Positions 12,582 through 28,391 of a stretch of DNA of 64,000 bases are shown piece after piece. Source of the DNA: Macrostomum hystrix (Eukaryota > Platyhelminthes > Macrostomidae). The notes under the pieces are model-generated. The model was not told the origin of the DNA, made no database searches, and worked only from the letters and a program-made list of their open reading frames with translations. Both the position numbers and the translations under genes were made by a program. The stretch is taken from NCBI GenBank assembly GCA_950097015.1, contig CATNEN010000039.1, positions 9,223,501-9,287,500 of the forward strand, in the 5' to 3' direction. Numbering within the stretch: the stretch's first letter is position 1; each line of letters begins with the position of its first letter.

Positions 12582-13280
12582 ATGTACTTTTACTTAAGAA
12601 AGCAGGTTTTCTTGACGACTTCAAACATTCACGAGCTGGCTAACAAAGGTTATTTAAGGTTGTCATTATCGAAATAATTGTTTTGAACTGATTCATTTTG
12701 AACTCAGAACATGCGAATCGATGATTAGTTAGTCCTGCTTGCTTACGCTAATATTTATGTTCCAATGAAATGCCGCTTATAGCTGTGAAATCATCCGAAG
12801 GTGCACGAGACAGTAATTGGCTTGAGCACGAGTTTTAGTTCGAGTACTACAGGCTACATTTACTTGTAAAGCGAATTAATCATGTATTCATTGAAGACTG
12901 TTCAAATATATAACTGCGTTGTTTATTGTTTAAATACAATCAGCTGCTCAAAGCAGGTCTGAGAATTACGAGCTTTATAGTGCATTCACCATCGACAGAT
13001 GGGAAATCTTAATCTGGCATGTCAAGAAACTGGTTAATTATACTCAAACGTCAGCTAAGCATAATGGACTTGATATTAGATCCAAAACTATTTGGTGATT
13101 GAACCTAACTTGTGATATGTAAAACATTATTCATTGATAATGTCTTTCCAAATATTTACTAAGATTCATTGGAAAAGTAACACTGATTTGCAATGTACAC
13201 TCGCAGGTTACTAAAAGCGAGTTGTCAGTTTCCAACGTTATACATACATTCAGCGAAATAATTACCACATAGCTTTTACC
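12582..13280. other. ATPase 3' flank / 3' UTR, non-coding
   Basis: AT-rich sequence following the ATPase stop codon. I found no canonical AATAAA close to the stop and no open frame worth calling. Part of it presumably is the 3' UTR. Confidence 0.5.
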
Positions 13281-13287
13281 GACAAAG

Positions 13288-13505
13288 TCTTTCCCACCGT
13301 GCTGTTTTCATCAAGCTCTTCCAATAGAGCTCTACCCACCTAGCTCCTCCGACTGAATCTTCCCACCGAGCTCTTCCCATCAAAATCTTCCCATCGAAAC
13401 CTTTCCCACCGAGCTTTTCCTACCGAGTTCCTCCCATCCAAATCTTTCACCGAGTTCTTCCCTACCGAACTCTTCCCACCGAGCTCTTCCCATCCTGATT
13501 TTCCC
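13288..13505. repeat. Degenerate about 18-bp repeat
   Basis: Imperfect copies of CTCTTCCCACCGAG and CTTCCCATCAAA recur roughly every 17-20 bp, with many substitutions. It looks like an old, decaying minisatellite, unlike the crisp arrays elsewhere in the window. Confidence 0.7.
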
Positions 13506-14429
13506 TCAAAGCCTACTATCCTTCAATTTTCCCAATGGGTGAATAATTTAAGTCTAAACTTGTGCGCATTTTTGGGTGAGAAACTTTTTTTAGCCCGAAA
13601 ATAATTACCATCCAATATTTGTTATTCTTTGTACTACCACCCACCTTGCATTTTATAGTTCGCCTTTTATTGTGGTATTCCCTGACATTTCCAAACCTTT
13701 CATTGTTTGTTAGCTCGCTCCAGACACAGAGTAAGATATCTTTAGAACTGGAAAATACTGTCTAAAAAAAGAGCTTAGCCGGCTCACCGCGTGCGCACCC
13801 CATGTGGAGCAGATCGGCTTTGATATGAGGACGGCCTGCTGTGTCCTTTCATAGAACTCTACTCACTATTTCGCATTTAATGCCCAGTGCTTATTTTTGA
13901 TTGTCTCAACGTCCAATGCACAAATTGAAATTGAATGTCAGCACGCTGTCATTTTGCTCGAAAAGATTGACAATAGCAGACACTGCTCTATCCGCTGGGG
14001 CATTCTTCGCCTATTTAGTGTCTGCTGCCAATGTGAGCACAAAGTGTCATCGGCACGCGGTGTTGTGCCAGCATTTGACATTTGTTGCTCACCATAAGGT
14101 GTTATTATTTGTAACAAGTTCTTTTCTCTACGTGTGTGCGCCATGAATCAAAACCGCATTCTAAACAGAATAAATTTCGCAGCGATTTTATGTTCCGATT
14201 TTACTATTTTCCGATTATACGGATTAAAGCCATGCGTTCGATAAAATTAAAATTCCGTTTTTTACTCTCGTTACGATCGCGTACCTCTTCTTCATCTCTA
14301 GAGTTCATTGGTACTTTTTTCGGTTGACTGAATATATTTAATGGAAATTTTGATTAAATAATGATAATGCAGATGCTACTGTAGAACTACTCGTACGTAC
14401 GTAACAATGGGATTTCCCCTCCCCCACCA
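13506..14429. other. Non-coding stretch
   Basis: I see no gene. Short open frames near 13900-14150 occur on both strands and have no recognisable motif, promoter or splice context. Confidence 0.4.
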
Positions 14430-14917
14430 GATAATTTTTGTGCTGCACCCGAACAGCGCAACGAAAGCACACGAAACTCAAGAACATGGGCCAAACTTAT
14501 GTTGCGCATCTTCTGAAACAAATAATCAAGTCGCCAGCTCTTCAGACCGTCGAGATATTCAATGGTTCTGGCCAAAGGTTCGATTTTTTCCATAAGCGCT
14601 TAGACCCTTTTGACACACGAATTAGCTCGTAGCACTGCGCCTCAGCGTGGCCTTGCCAGGCCTTCAAAATTTATCAGCACGTCACCCGAATGTGCCTGCA
14701 TCATCTCCGTCTTCGGTGTTCCCCTAACATTATCCAGACGGATTTGCTGGACCTTCAAGGGCTACAACTGTTGGACATAGGTCACTGCACTATGGACACC
14801 CTGACGCGAATTTCTCCAATTTTATACTGCTCAACCCAAAATATTAGGCGCAGCTCAACCACACAGTACACCATCGCCTATTCTGTTAACCAATCAGTCA
14901 CCACTCAACGCTGTTAG
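14430..14917 (+). pseudogene. Stop-interrupted frame, possibly a leucine-rich-repeat remnant
   Basis: Two open stretches, 14438-14632 and 14633-14917, lie in the same frame and are separated only by one TAG at 14630-14632. The upstream part includes LLKQIIKSPALQTVEIF and the downstream part TDLLDLQGLQLLDIGHC; both have leucine spacing reminiscent of leucine-rich repeats. An acceptor-like pyrimidine run ending in CCACCAG (about 14415-14430) precedes it. I cannot name a gene. A decayed exon is the most natural reading, but chance open frames in a moderately GC-balanced stretch are possible. Confidence 0.25.
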
Positions 14918-15019
14918 CCTTAAGGCGCTGCCAAAAAAATTTACAGGAGGATTTTCTCCCTTGGTATAAAAACGGGCGGCAAAATGGCTTGGTAGTCCTA
15001 CTGTTAAACTGTAAATTGA

Positions 15020-15510
15020 GTCTGCGAGTTTCGTGAGGCGCTCAACGAGTTTGGTGACCTCACGCTGAGATGCAACCGCTACCTCGCCCGTACAACAATC
15101 CGACGTCCGGCGACGTCGGTGGCAAATTGGAACTTTTACATTACACCGACGTTAGATCGACGTTAGCGTTTCAAGCTAGATTTTTTTCCAGGGTTTTGAA
15201 AATTTTTGAGCATTTTTCGTTTCGTCGGATTTCGTCGGCGTAATGTACGAGCGTAAGATTTCCCATCTGTCATCGACGTCGCTGGACGTAAAGCCGCATA
15301 TAGTAACTAAGCGACCGCTTCGACTTCCGCCCAGTCGGCGCCGAGACGCTGGGAGCCTTCGGGCCTGAGGCTCTGGACCTCATCGAAGCGCTGTACAGCT
15401 GCAACCAGGTGCAGACGGGCGAGTGCAGTGCACGCGCGCGCATCTTCCGGATTCTGGGTGCTGACATCCAAGCCGTAAATGCTGGCCGCCAGACCACAGA
15501 GCCACCGTAG
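15020..15510 (+). mobile_element. Degraded fragment resembling a non-LTR retroelement C-terminus
   Basis: The left part, near 15037-15088, reads EALNEFGDLTLRCNRYLA. The right part, near 15333-15510, reads VGAETLGAFGPEALDLIEAL and continues to a stop at 15508-15510. From memory these resemble the C-terminal tail of proteins linked to non-LTR reverse transcriptases in many invertebrate genomes, where a segment of about 100 residues would separate them. Here that middle part is gone and a foldback element sits between the pieces. The upstream TATAAAAA at 14965-14972 may be coincidental. The family assignment is recall, not a computed match. Confidence 0.4.
15103..15289. mobile_element. MITE-like foldback element with long inverted ends
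   Basis: The left arm, from ACGTCCGGCGACGTCGG (15103) to TACATTACACCGACG, and the reverse complement of the right arm, from ACGTCCAGCGACGTCGA (read back from 15289) to TACATTACGCCGACG, align over about 65-75 bp with scattered mismatches and one small gap. The loop is AT-rich and has no coding potential. The structure fits a miniature inverted-repeat transposable element inserted in the retroelement remnant. A clear target-site duplication is not visible. Confidence 0.65.
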
Positions 15511-17104
15511 AACTCACCTCTGAATATTTTTTAACTATTTTTAACTAATGACTATGGGTTATTTTAATCAATTAATTATGATTATGATCAAATACGAATT
15601 ACAACTTACCAATGTTGTTTTTTAACAATACATATGCCTTTCTGGATATAAATGATACGTACATTAGAACCAACAAATTCACACACCATTCACGAAAGCA
15701 AATGCGGTTATCTAATTGTTTTATGGGATCAACAAGAATAGATTATTCATCTGTCAATATCAATATCAAATATCAAGCAATGATTTCCTTTTCTGTTCAT
15801 TCATCGCCATGCAGTACGGAAATTAGGGGAAGACTCATCTACTGCAGGGAGTACTTGCTATACTGACAAATGGATTCTGCTCTATGCTTACTATATATCT
15901 AACTACTACATTAGTTAACTATAACCCTAATAAAGCGTTACTGTATCTAAATTTTCTTCTTTTGTCGATGTTGTACTGGAAGTAGTGTCAATAGGATGAT
16001 AGTGACTGAAAACGTATCAGAAGTTTACCACGATTCAGCAGTCCAAGTTATTAAGTTTTGATTACTTCTTTCCCTGCAATTCTGATCGAACCGAATCACC
16101 ATTTAAAAAACTAGTAACAGCCGAATGATCAAGCTAATATCAAGTTTAGAGTTGTGGGTAAATATTGTAGTGTCACTTTTAGTGGCTAAACATGTGGTTC
16201 GTCAACGCCCCTTACATTACACCTCATATATTACTTCTATATACTACAACATACTACTAAGTCAAGGATTAATATTAGTCTGATATGCAATAATTATTGC
16301 GCTAAAGTACTAGAATATTAATATTTGCCATCCTATTAATATTCATTTTTTAATTTTCTTTCCCTAATGAATTTTTCAGACTATCGGTTTGTTTATGTTA
16401 ATGCTGTATCTAGTTTTAAAATAAATTTCCTAGATTTGCTCTAAGACTGTAAATCTGGATGGTAGGCTGCAGCCTGCATAGAGTTGTCGGACCTAGCTGT
16501 GTTTTTATATTTTTTAAATTAACATTTTAGCTTGTTCTTTTAAAGAGGTGTTCCTGTATTTTTCTATCTTGGTGGATTAATAGCTATGTATATTCCGCCA
16601 TTTCGGTAATAGTATCTAATCTAAACAGCTAAGGAGTCATCGTGTCCCTATCAAATTGATTCCTATATCACATATTTTTATAGCTAAAGCTACTCCTTAC
16701 TTTAGCTATATCTAAATATTATACTATTTAGTATAGTTATGACTATAGGGCCTATACTTTAGTCATATTTTTATAAATTTTATATTGCTTTGCTATCCTC
16801 CAGGCTCCAATGAGATATGAGTGTGATGATTAATGCGTATAATTTCATATTGCCTAAGCAAGCAAATTAGACATACTGCTAAAATAATCAATACTATGCT
16901 AGACTGATTGATAGAGACTTGCTTAGACAGGCCTTTGATATCTGGCTTTATTCTTAAACTTTAAAGAGGTGCAGCACAGTGAGCATAGCTATTGCCATTG
17001 GATTGATTGCCATTATTATATTGATAGGCCCTAGCCAAAATTAATACAATCCACTTTGGTAACCATTGCTTTGGCTATATAAATAATGACTCAGTTAGAA
17101 TGTA
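15511..17104. other. AT-rich intergenic DNA
   Basis: I see no genes, arrays or RNA genes here. Short open frames such as 15612-15866 lack motifs and look like chance. Confidence 0.5.
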
Positions 17105-17111
17105 ATAACTT

Positions 17112-17542
17112 GGTACCTGGACACTTCGACATCTTACAACTTTGTCATCCAGATGATGATCTGATCATCTGTCCAATATCTCAGAGGGTGGATGACAAAG
17201 AGACTTAGACTTGTGGACGCTTCGTCATTTATAAAACAAAAGTTTTCAAAGTTAGAACAGAACCACCCCTCCCCACCTCCTCACATTGTGTTGGCACCTA
17301 TCTATCAACTCTTATAATGAAATCAGTTTTGACACCTCTTTTTGACAATTTAGAGTGTGAAGTGTGTTCACACCTCTGCCCCACCACCCCACCCTCACTT
17401 TATTGATGACGAACATGATTGCTTGTTATTAGTAGATGACGAACTGACCAAACTTTAAAGCATGCCAATTGGCTAGATGACAAAGTGTCCTACCTTCCAA
17501 GTTGATGACAAAGTTGTAAGATGACGAAGTGTTTAGGATCCT
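17112..17542. mobile_element. Non-autonomous DNA transposon with TIRs and 7-bp TSD
   Basis: The left end reads GGTACCTGGACACTTCG then CATCTTACAACTTTGTCATC. The reverse complement of the right end reads AGGATCCTAAACACTTCG then the same CATCTTACAACTTTGTCATC. The element is flanked by the direct repeat ATAACTT at 17105-17111 and 17543-17549. The interior holds several more GATGACAAAG/GATGACGAA motifs and no open frame. Length (about 430 bp), long inverted ends and a 7-bp duplication indicate a deletion-derivative DNA transposon. A 7-8 bp duplication is compatible with hAT- or P-like superfamilies, but I cannot choose. Confidence 0.75.
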
Positions 17543-17549
17543 ATAACTT

Positions 17550-18700
17550 AGCTATAGTAAATCCTATCCATGCCTATCAAATTAAAAAAACTAGTTTTAT
17601 TAAAACAAATGATCAATATAAATAATAATAATAATAAATTGTATTTGGATTTCAAAACATTTTTCTTTTCTTGCATATGAAACTAAATTATATTGTAAGA
17701 AAGATAATAAGCTTTCACTGTACAATCCAATGGGCAGATAAGTAGGATGAAAATACACAGATATGGTTTATGCCTTCACTTAAAATACAATGCTGATTTT
17801 GCTTAGTCACTGTAGCTATTGCAGCAAAGAAGGTGGTCTTGAATAACCAACCTTTTTAACCAATGCTCTCACTGGTATGTATGTGAAATTCCAAGAGTTA
17901 CAATATTGAAATTATATTTTCAAAGCTACCTTATATATACCAAATAATGCATTGTCTCCTGTGTTATGCTCTCCTGAAAGCTAAAGTGTGCTTTCTTATT
18001 TTCAAATGTGTTATTGTCTTAGGTAACATGAGATACGGCTACATTTATATTCTTAGAAATACTTTTAATTTTTGTTTAAATACACTCGGATTAAAAAAAA
18101 TGCACTAAATTATATTTTTATGCACCAAAAATAAAAAAGTTATAATAGAGTGAAGAAAGGGAGCAAAAAACAGTATAAATACATGAGTGAGAGAAAGCAG
18201 AAAATCAACATTTTGTACATGTTGTTGAAACATTTGAAACAATTGTGTTTTCACAGTGTTCAGAAAGCTTGAATATTGAAAGTGTTTGTCTCAAAGTTAT
18301 TTGAATATATGAAGAAAGAGAAGTGAATATAGTGAAAGGAAAGCTGTAACTCTAGATCCACAGGTAAAGCCCAAGATGGACTGAAGACTGAATTGAAGAT
18401 TAATTAAAAAGTGATCAAAGCAATTAATTGAAGAGTGATAAAAACTGATAAAGATGGATAAAGAGTGATAAAGACTGATAAAGATTGATAAAGACTGATC
18501 AAGAGTACTTACACAGAAATAATACAGCAAAGTTACAAGTGAAAGTTATCGGCCATTTTGAAATTATAATGCTGGGGCCTACCAGATTAAATACATAACG
18601 CTACATATTTGAATTGAAATAAGAAGTACCTAAAGTGAATAACTAAAGACACTTAAAAGTTTGATATAAGATAGTATTTGAATAAAGTTTATATAGCATT
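17550..18700. other. AT-rich DNA, possible remnant of an LTR
   Basis: There is no gene. A TATAAATA near 18174 and an AATAAA near 18681 lie upstream of a TTGCAACA boundary, an order that would fit an LTR promoter, polyadenylation signal and 3' end. I could not find the matching 5' end or a second LTR, so this is a suggestion only. Confidence 0.2.
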
Positions 18701-18703
18701 GCA

Positions 18704-18862
18704 ACAACTTTGGTAACAACAGTGGGATTTTTATTTTCAAAGCATAAGCGGTAGGACAACTTTGGTGGCATTCAGTGAGATATTAACTATTATAAAATAA
18801 CCCTATGACAACTTTGGTGGCATTGTTAGGATTAGGAAGTTTTTAAGAAATTAACCCTACAA
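18704..18862. repeat. Three-copy 52-bp repeat beginning ACAACTTTGGT
   Basis: ACAACTTTGGTAAC, ACAACTTTGGTGGC and again ACAACTTTGGTGGC start at about 18704, 18756 and 18808, exactly 52 bp apart, each followed by diverged AT-rich sequence. The ACTTTGGTGGC phrase followed by GTGGGATT-like sequence recalls the leader just inside the 5' LTR of some Ty3-type elements. The family link is inference. Confidence 0.5.
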
Positions 18863-19516
18863 CAAACAATTCATTTCAAATGCTATATGAAAGCAATTGT
18901 CTCAAGCTATACAACATTTTGAGAGGTTTCTTATGTCTAAATCAACTTTAAAATGAATTTTTTAGTTATTTAAGAATGTAAGTGCTATACTTGCTAAGAT
19001 GTGTACTTGTATATCTAATTGTATTTGATGATGCTTAGAATGTAACCCTGTTTAAAGGTTTAATCAATAGCAATTAATATTCTAGACATATTTTTAACTC
19101 ATCCTTATCAAAAGATCTATGCTAATCTTAAGACAATTATTGTAAGAAACATTAATATTGAACATATTAATTATGTAGGCATATAAATTCAACTTTTGTC
19201 TGTTATTGTTGCTATTTACAAAAAGTTCATTAATATAAGGAGTTTCTCTCTTCTGTGTCACATTAGTTTCATTGAAAATAAGTATTTAAACCTTTCCAAA
19301 AATATTTCTTTGCAGTTTCAAAGATGCAGCCATTTTTAGAGAAACAACTCTTAAAAAATGCAAGCTTGTTAGCAAGTAGTTTAAATTTTGTTAATGTTGG
19401 TTTTTGCTAATAAACAAAACGAAAATTGGCTATCTTTTTGTTGACTTTTTTATTTAAAGTATGTCTTATAGAGCAGTCTCCTGTTCTATTTTCCAAAATG
19501 TTTTAACCTTTTTGCA
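18863..19516. other. Upstream flank of the lifeguard gene
   Basis: AT-rich and without recognisable genes. It ends with a pyrimidine tract and acceptor-like CCTTTTTGCAG at 19507-19517, immediately before the 5' UTR of the lifeguard gene. The UTR is therefore spliced (or trans-spliced), and its upstream exon was not located. Confidence 0.5.
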
Positions 19517-19543
19517 GCATAGAACCAACAAAAGAAATAGACA

Positions 19544-20807
19544 ATGTCTTATCCGAAGGCTCAGCAGCAGCCACCTTATCCACCGCAGCAGCCATACCCC
19601 TATCAGCAGAGCTCGGCGCCATATCCAGTGCTAAATCAGCAGCAACAGCCGCCTCCCTCTTATCAGCAGGCGGTGTACTCTGATGACCAGCGTGTGGCTG
19701 TTGTTGTGACCTCAGCTGGCAACCAGCAGCCTCAGAATCACCCAGATGGCAATGGATTCTCATTCAATGATAAATCTATTCGTCGGGCCTTTATTCGCAA
19801 AGTCTACCTGATTCTGTGCGCCCAGCTAAGTGTTACATTTGGCGTTGTCCTGCTGGTTCGATTTGTACCTGTGTTGCGCGATTTCGCCCTGGCCAATGCC
19901 TGGATAGCCTATATCGCATACGCTGTGTTCATTATTGTCTATATTATGCTGGTCTGCATAATGTCGCTTAGACGCAAACATCCCTGGAATCTGGTTGCTT
20001 TGGCGGTCTTCACTGCCGCACTCACCTTTGTGGCAGCTATTATCGCCGCTAGGTACAGCACCAACTCGGTGAGAACTGGCTCTTGGTTAGCTCCATTCAT
20101 CCATCCATCCATCCATCATCCATCCACCCATCCATCATCCATCCATCCATCCATCATCCATCCATCCATCCACCCATCATCCACCCATCATCCATCCATC
20201 CATCCATCCATCATCCATCATCCATCCATCCATCCATCCATCATACATCCATCCATCCATCCATCCATCATCCATCCATTTATCCATCCATTTATCCATC
20301 CATTTATCCATCTATGCATCCATCCATCCATTCATCCATCCATCATCCATCCATCCATCCATCCATCCATTCGTCTATCTGTTCCCCGGAAATGCATCTT
20401 ACTCACCCCACTCAATGCAGGTTCTAATCTGCCTTGGCGTGACAATCCTAGTCTGCCTGGGAGTCACCCTATTCGCCGTGCAGACCCGCATTGACTTCAC
20501 CTTGTGCTCCGGCCTGCTATTCGGCCTCTGCCTGGTTGTGCTGCTGTTCGGCTTGGCTTGCACTTTTAGCTTTGTGGCTTATCGCGGCTCTCCGGGAGAT
20601 TATATGCGTCTGCGCATTCTGGACTGCGTCTATGGCGGCCTGGTGGCTCTAGTGCTGACGCTGTTTCTAATCTACGACACTCAGCGCGTTATTGGCGGTA
20701 GAAAGTACAACCTGTCCGAGGAGGAGTACGTCTTCGGAGCTCTGCAGCTCTACATGGACGTGGTGTTCATCTTTATTATCATTCTGGGCCTCGGCGGTGA
20801 TCGTTAA
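19544..20807 (+). CDS. Lifeguard / TMBIM family protein (Bax inhibitor-1 superfamily)
   Basis: Lifeguard proteins are seven-pass membrane proteins of the ER, Golgi or plasma membrane that modulate calcium leak and apoptosis. Exons 19544-20068 and 20421-20807 join in phase 0 into 303 residues, a normal family length. Residues 1-70 are a proline/glutamine-rich cytosolic tail ([15 protein letters not shown]) typical of lifeguard rather than BI-1. The core follows with [18 protein letters not shown] at the first membrane segment, then six further hydrophobic segments. The signature near the C-terminus, [21 protein letters not shown] followed by [16 protein letters not shown], is diagnostic. The ATG at 19544 follows an acceptor 27 bp upstream. 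The intron carries a CCAT microsatellite and a 21-bp array starts just past the stop. Which lifeguard paralogue (LFG1-4) cannot be decided. Confidence 0.93.
20088..20375 (+). repeat. (CCAT)n / CCATCAT microsatellite in lifeguard intron
   Basis: CATCCATCCATC tracts with interspersed CATCATCC and CATTTATC steps fill most of the 352-bp intron. Open frames encoding HPSIHPSI are a by-product of the repeat. Confidence 0.95.
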
Positions 20808-20879
20808 GTTGCGGTCTGAGTCCGAGAAATGAATTGAGAACTTGTGCGTTGAGATGAATGAAATGTTATTGACGAGTGT

Positions 20880-21597
20880 CTGAGGAAGGTAGATAAGAGT
20901 GCATGGAAGGTAGATAATAGTGCATGGCAGGTAGATAATAGTGCATGGAAGGTAGATAATAGTGCATGGAAGGTAGATAATAGTGCATGGAATTTAGATA
21001 AGAGTCCAGGAAAGGTAGATAAGAGTGCAGGGAATTTAGATAAGAGTCCAGGAAAGGTAGATAAGAGTGCAGCGAAGTTAGATAATAGTGCATGGAAGGT
21101 AGATAAGAGTGCATGGAAGGTAGATAAGAGTGCATGGAAGGTAGATAAGAGTGCATGGAAGGTAGATAAGAGTGCATGGAAGGTAGATAAGAGTGCAGGG
21201 AATTTAGATAAGAGTCCAGGAAAGGTAGATAAGAGTGCAGCGAAGTTAGATAATAGTGCATGGAAGGTAGATAAGAGTGCAGCGAAGTTAGATAAGAGTG
21301 CAGCGAATGTAGATAAGAGTCCAGGGAAGGTAGATAAGAGTGCAGCGAAGTTAGATAATAGTGCATGGAAGGTAGATAAGAGTGCATGGAAGGTAGACAA
21401 GAGTGCATGGAAGGTAGATAAGAGTGCATGGAAGGTAGATAAGAGTGCAGGGAATTTAGATAAGAGTCCAGGAAAGGTAGATAAGAGTCCATGGAAGGTA
21501 GATAAGAGTGCAGGCAAGGTAGATAAGAGTGCAGGGAAGGTAGATAAGAGTCCAGGGAAGGTAGATAAGAGTGCAGCGAAGGTAGATAAGAGTGCTT
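20880..21597. repeat. 21-bp minisatellite, about 34 units
   Basis: The unit is AGTGCATGGAAGGTAGATAAG with variants AGTCCAGGAAAGG and AGTGCAGCGAAGTT. It starts about 70 bp beyond the lifeguard stop codon and may lie in the 3' UTR. A 237-codon frame on the minus strand follows from the unit being 7 codons long and is not a gene. Confidence 0.95.
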
Positions 21598-21599
21598 GG

Positions 21600-22305
21600 T
21601 GATAAAATTTTCGTTCAGTCTCTGTTGTAATTATAACTATAATTTTACTATTATTGATATAATATAGCTATTTAAAAAGTTTGCATAAATTGTCAGATTT
21701 CAATTAATCAGTTTAATTATTGACCAAGGCTTGTAAGTGTTTCGCTTTGTTGTGGTTTAGCTCAGCTTCTGCTAATAATCACGTGTTTTACTTCATTTTT
21801 TGTGTTAATTTTTCGAAATTTATTTGTATTTTGTTGTTGTCTCTCTTACGCTCGTATTAATATCATCAGCTGTTTTATACAGAGTTATATTGTGTTATTT
21901 TCCGTTAACTTTTTTCATATATTTATCTAGGTCGGGCATAGTCTTATACCAGCATTCCTGACCAGTTCGTGTCTATTTTCTGCTATGAAAGTTAACCTTC
22001 ATTGAAATATTTTATATTATTAGCATTTGTATAAATGCCATCCTTTTACAACTCCTCGAGGAGCAAGTCTTGATTATGCATATTCAGATTTGGCAATGTT
22101 TTTTTGCTTATTGCAACAACTGGCATTATATAAGCTATTATCCAGAATTTCCTGGAATCACTACAAGGTTTCCTGAGTTTTACTTTTATCCAGGCTCTGA
22201 TTCTGTTGCATATTATATTATCAACAGCTCTAGTAATTAGAATACCCGTTTTGGTTTTGTTTCATTTATATTAATTTTTAGACCTGTTTACTTGTTAATT
22301 ACAAA
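21600..22305. other. Intergenic, AT-rich
   Basis: No gene, array or RNA feature seen between the 21-bp array and the next array. Confidence 0.5.
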
Positions 22306-22311
22306 ATCACA

Positions 22312-22800
22312 CACTTCATCTAACACCCCATCCCACACTTTATCTAACACCCAATCCCACACTTCATCTAACACCCAATCCCACACTTCATCTAACACCC
22401 CATCCCACACTTTATCTAACACCCAATCCCACACTTCATCTAACACCCTATCCCACACTTCATCTAACACCCCATCCCACACTTTATCTAATACCCTATC
22501 CCACACTTCATCTAACACCCTATCCCACACTTCATCTAACACCCATCCCACACTTTATCTAATACCCCATCCCACACTTTATCTAATACCCTATCCCACA
22601 CTTCATCTAACACCCCATCCCACACTTTATCTAACACCCTATCCCACACTTTATCTAATACCCTATCCCACACTTTATCTAACACCCTATCCCACACTTC
22701 TTCCCACACTTCATCTAACATCCAATCCCACACTTTATCCCACACCCGATCCCACACTTTATCCCACATCCTATCCCACACTTTATCCCAAATCCTATAC
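22312..22800. repeat. About 24-bp pyrimidine-rich minisatellite upstream of the thiolase gene
   Basis: Units read CACACTTTATCTAACACCC followed by TATCC, with variants CTTCATC, AATACC and CATCC, about 20 copies. The last few units decay to CCCACACTTTATCCCA. It lies just upstream of the thiolase start region. Confidence 0.93.
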
Positions 22801-22942
22801 CATAACCGCGTTAGCGTATTTCATAGCCCTGCACTTCGGCAGATTGTAACTGCATCTGAAATTGTATTGGAATGTTAGTAGCAGCATTATTATCAGCGCC
22901 AAATTTGTCCCGCAGCTTGCAAAGCACAATCCTAGTCCGGAA

Positions 22943-27520
<4,578 letters not shown>

Positions 27521-27524
27521 CATC

Positions 27525-28315
27525 CTTGTCTGTTTACAGTCATCCTTGTCTGTGTGTACAGACATCCTTGTCTGTGTGTACAGACATCCTTGTCTGTGTG
27601 TACAGACATCCTTGTCTGTGTGTACAGACATCCTTGTCTGTGTGTACAGACATCCTTGTCTGTGTGTACAGACATCCTTTTCTGTGTGAACGAACATCCT
27701 TGTCTGTGTGTACAGACATCCTTGTCTGTGTGTACAGACATCCTTGTCTGTGTGTACAGACATCCTTGTCTGTGTGTACAGACATCCTTGTCTGTGTGTA
27801 CAGACATCCTTGTCTGTGTGTACAGACATCCTTTTCTGTGTGAACGGACATCCTTGTCTGTGTGTACAGACATCCTTGTCTGTGTGTACAGACATCCTTG
27901 TCTGTGTGTACAGACATCCTTGTCTGTGTGTACAGACATCCTTGTCTGTGTGTACAGACATCCTTGTCTGTGTGTACAGACATCCTTTTCTGTGTGAACG
28001 GACATCCTTGTCTGTGTGTACAGACATCCTTGTCTGTGTGTACAGACATCCTTGTCTGTGTGTACAGACATCCTTTTCTGTGTGAACGGACATCCTTGTC
28101 TGTGTGTACAGACATCCTTGTCTGTGTGTACAGACATCCTTGTCTGTGTGTACAGACATCCTTGTCTGTGTGTACAGACATCCTTGTCTGTGTGTACAGA
28201 CATCCTTGTCTGTATGTACAGTCATCCTATTCTGTGTGTACAGACATCCTTGTCTGTGTGTACAGTCATCCTTGTCTGTGTGTACGGACATCCTTGTGTG
28301 TGTGTACAGACTCTG
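27525..28315. repeat. 22-bp minisatellite, about 36 units
   Basis: The unit is CTTGTCTGTGTGTACAGACA plus TC. Rarer units with CTTTTCTGTGTGAACGGACA recur at intervals, indicating multi-unit duplications. As the unit is not a multiple of three, all frames cycle through the same sequence and give long open frames on both strands; these are not genes. Confidence 0.97.
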
Positions 28316-28391
28316 TGTTGTGTAGACATCTGATTTTCTATGCAGTGTAACTTAATTAAAGTATTATTAAACTTTACAAATTACTTTTCAG

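Noticed and set aside
20804-21517. 237-codon minus-strand frame with leucine/serine repeats
   Set aside because: It lies wholly in the 21-bp array (seven codons per unit), with no start context or non-repeat domain.
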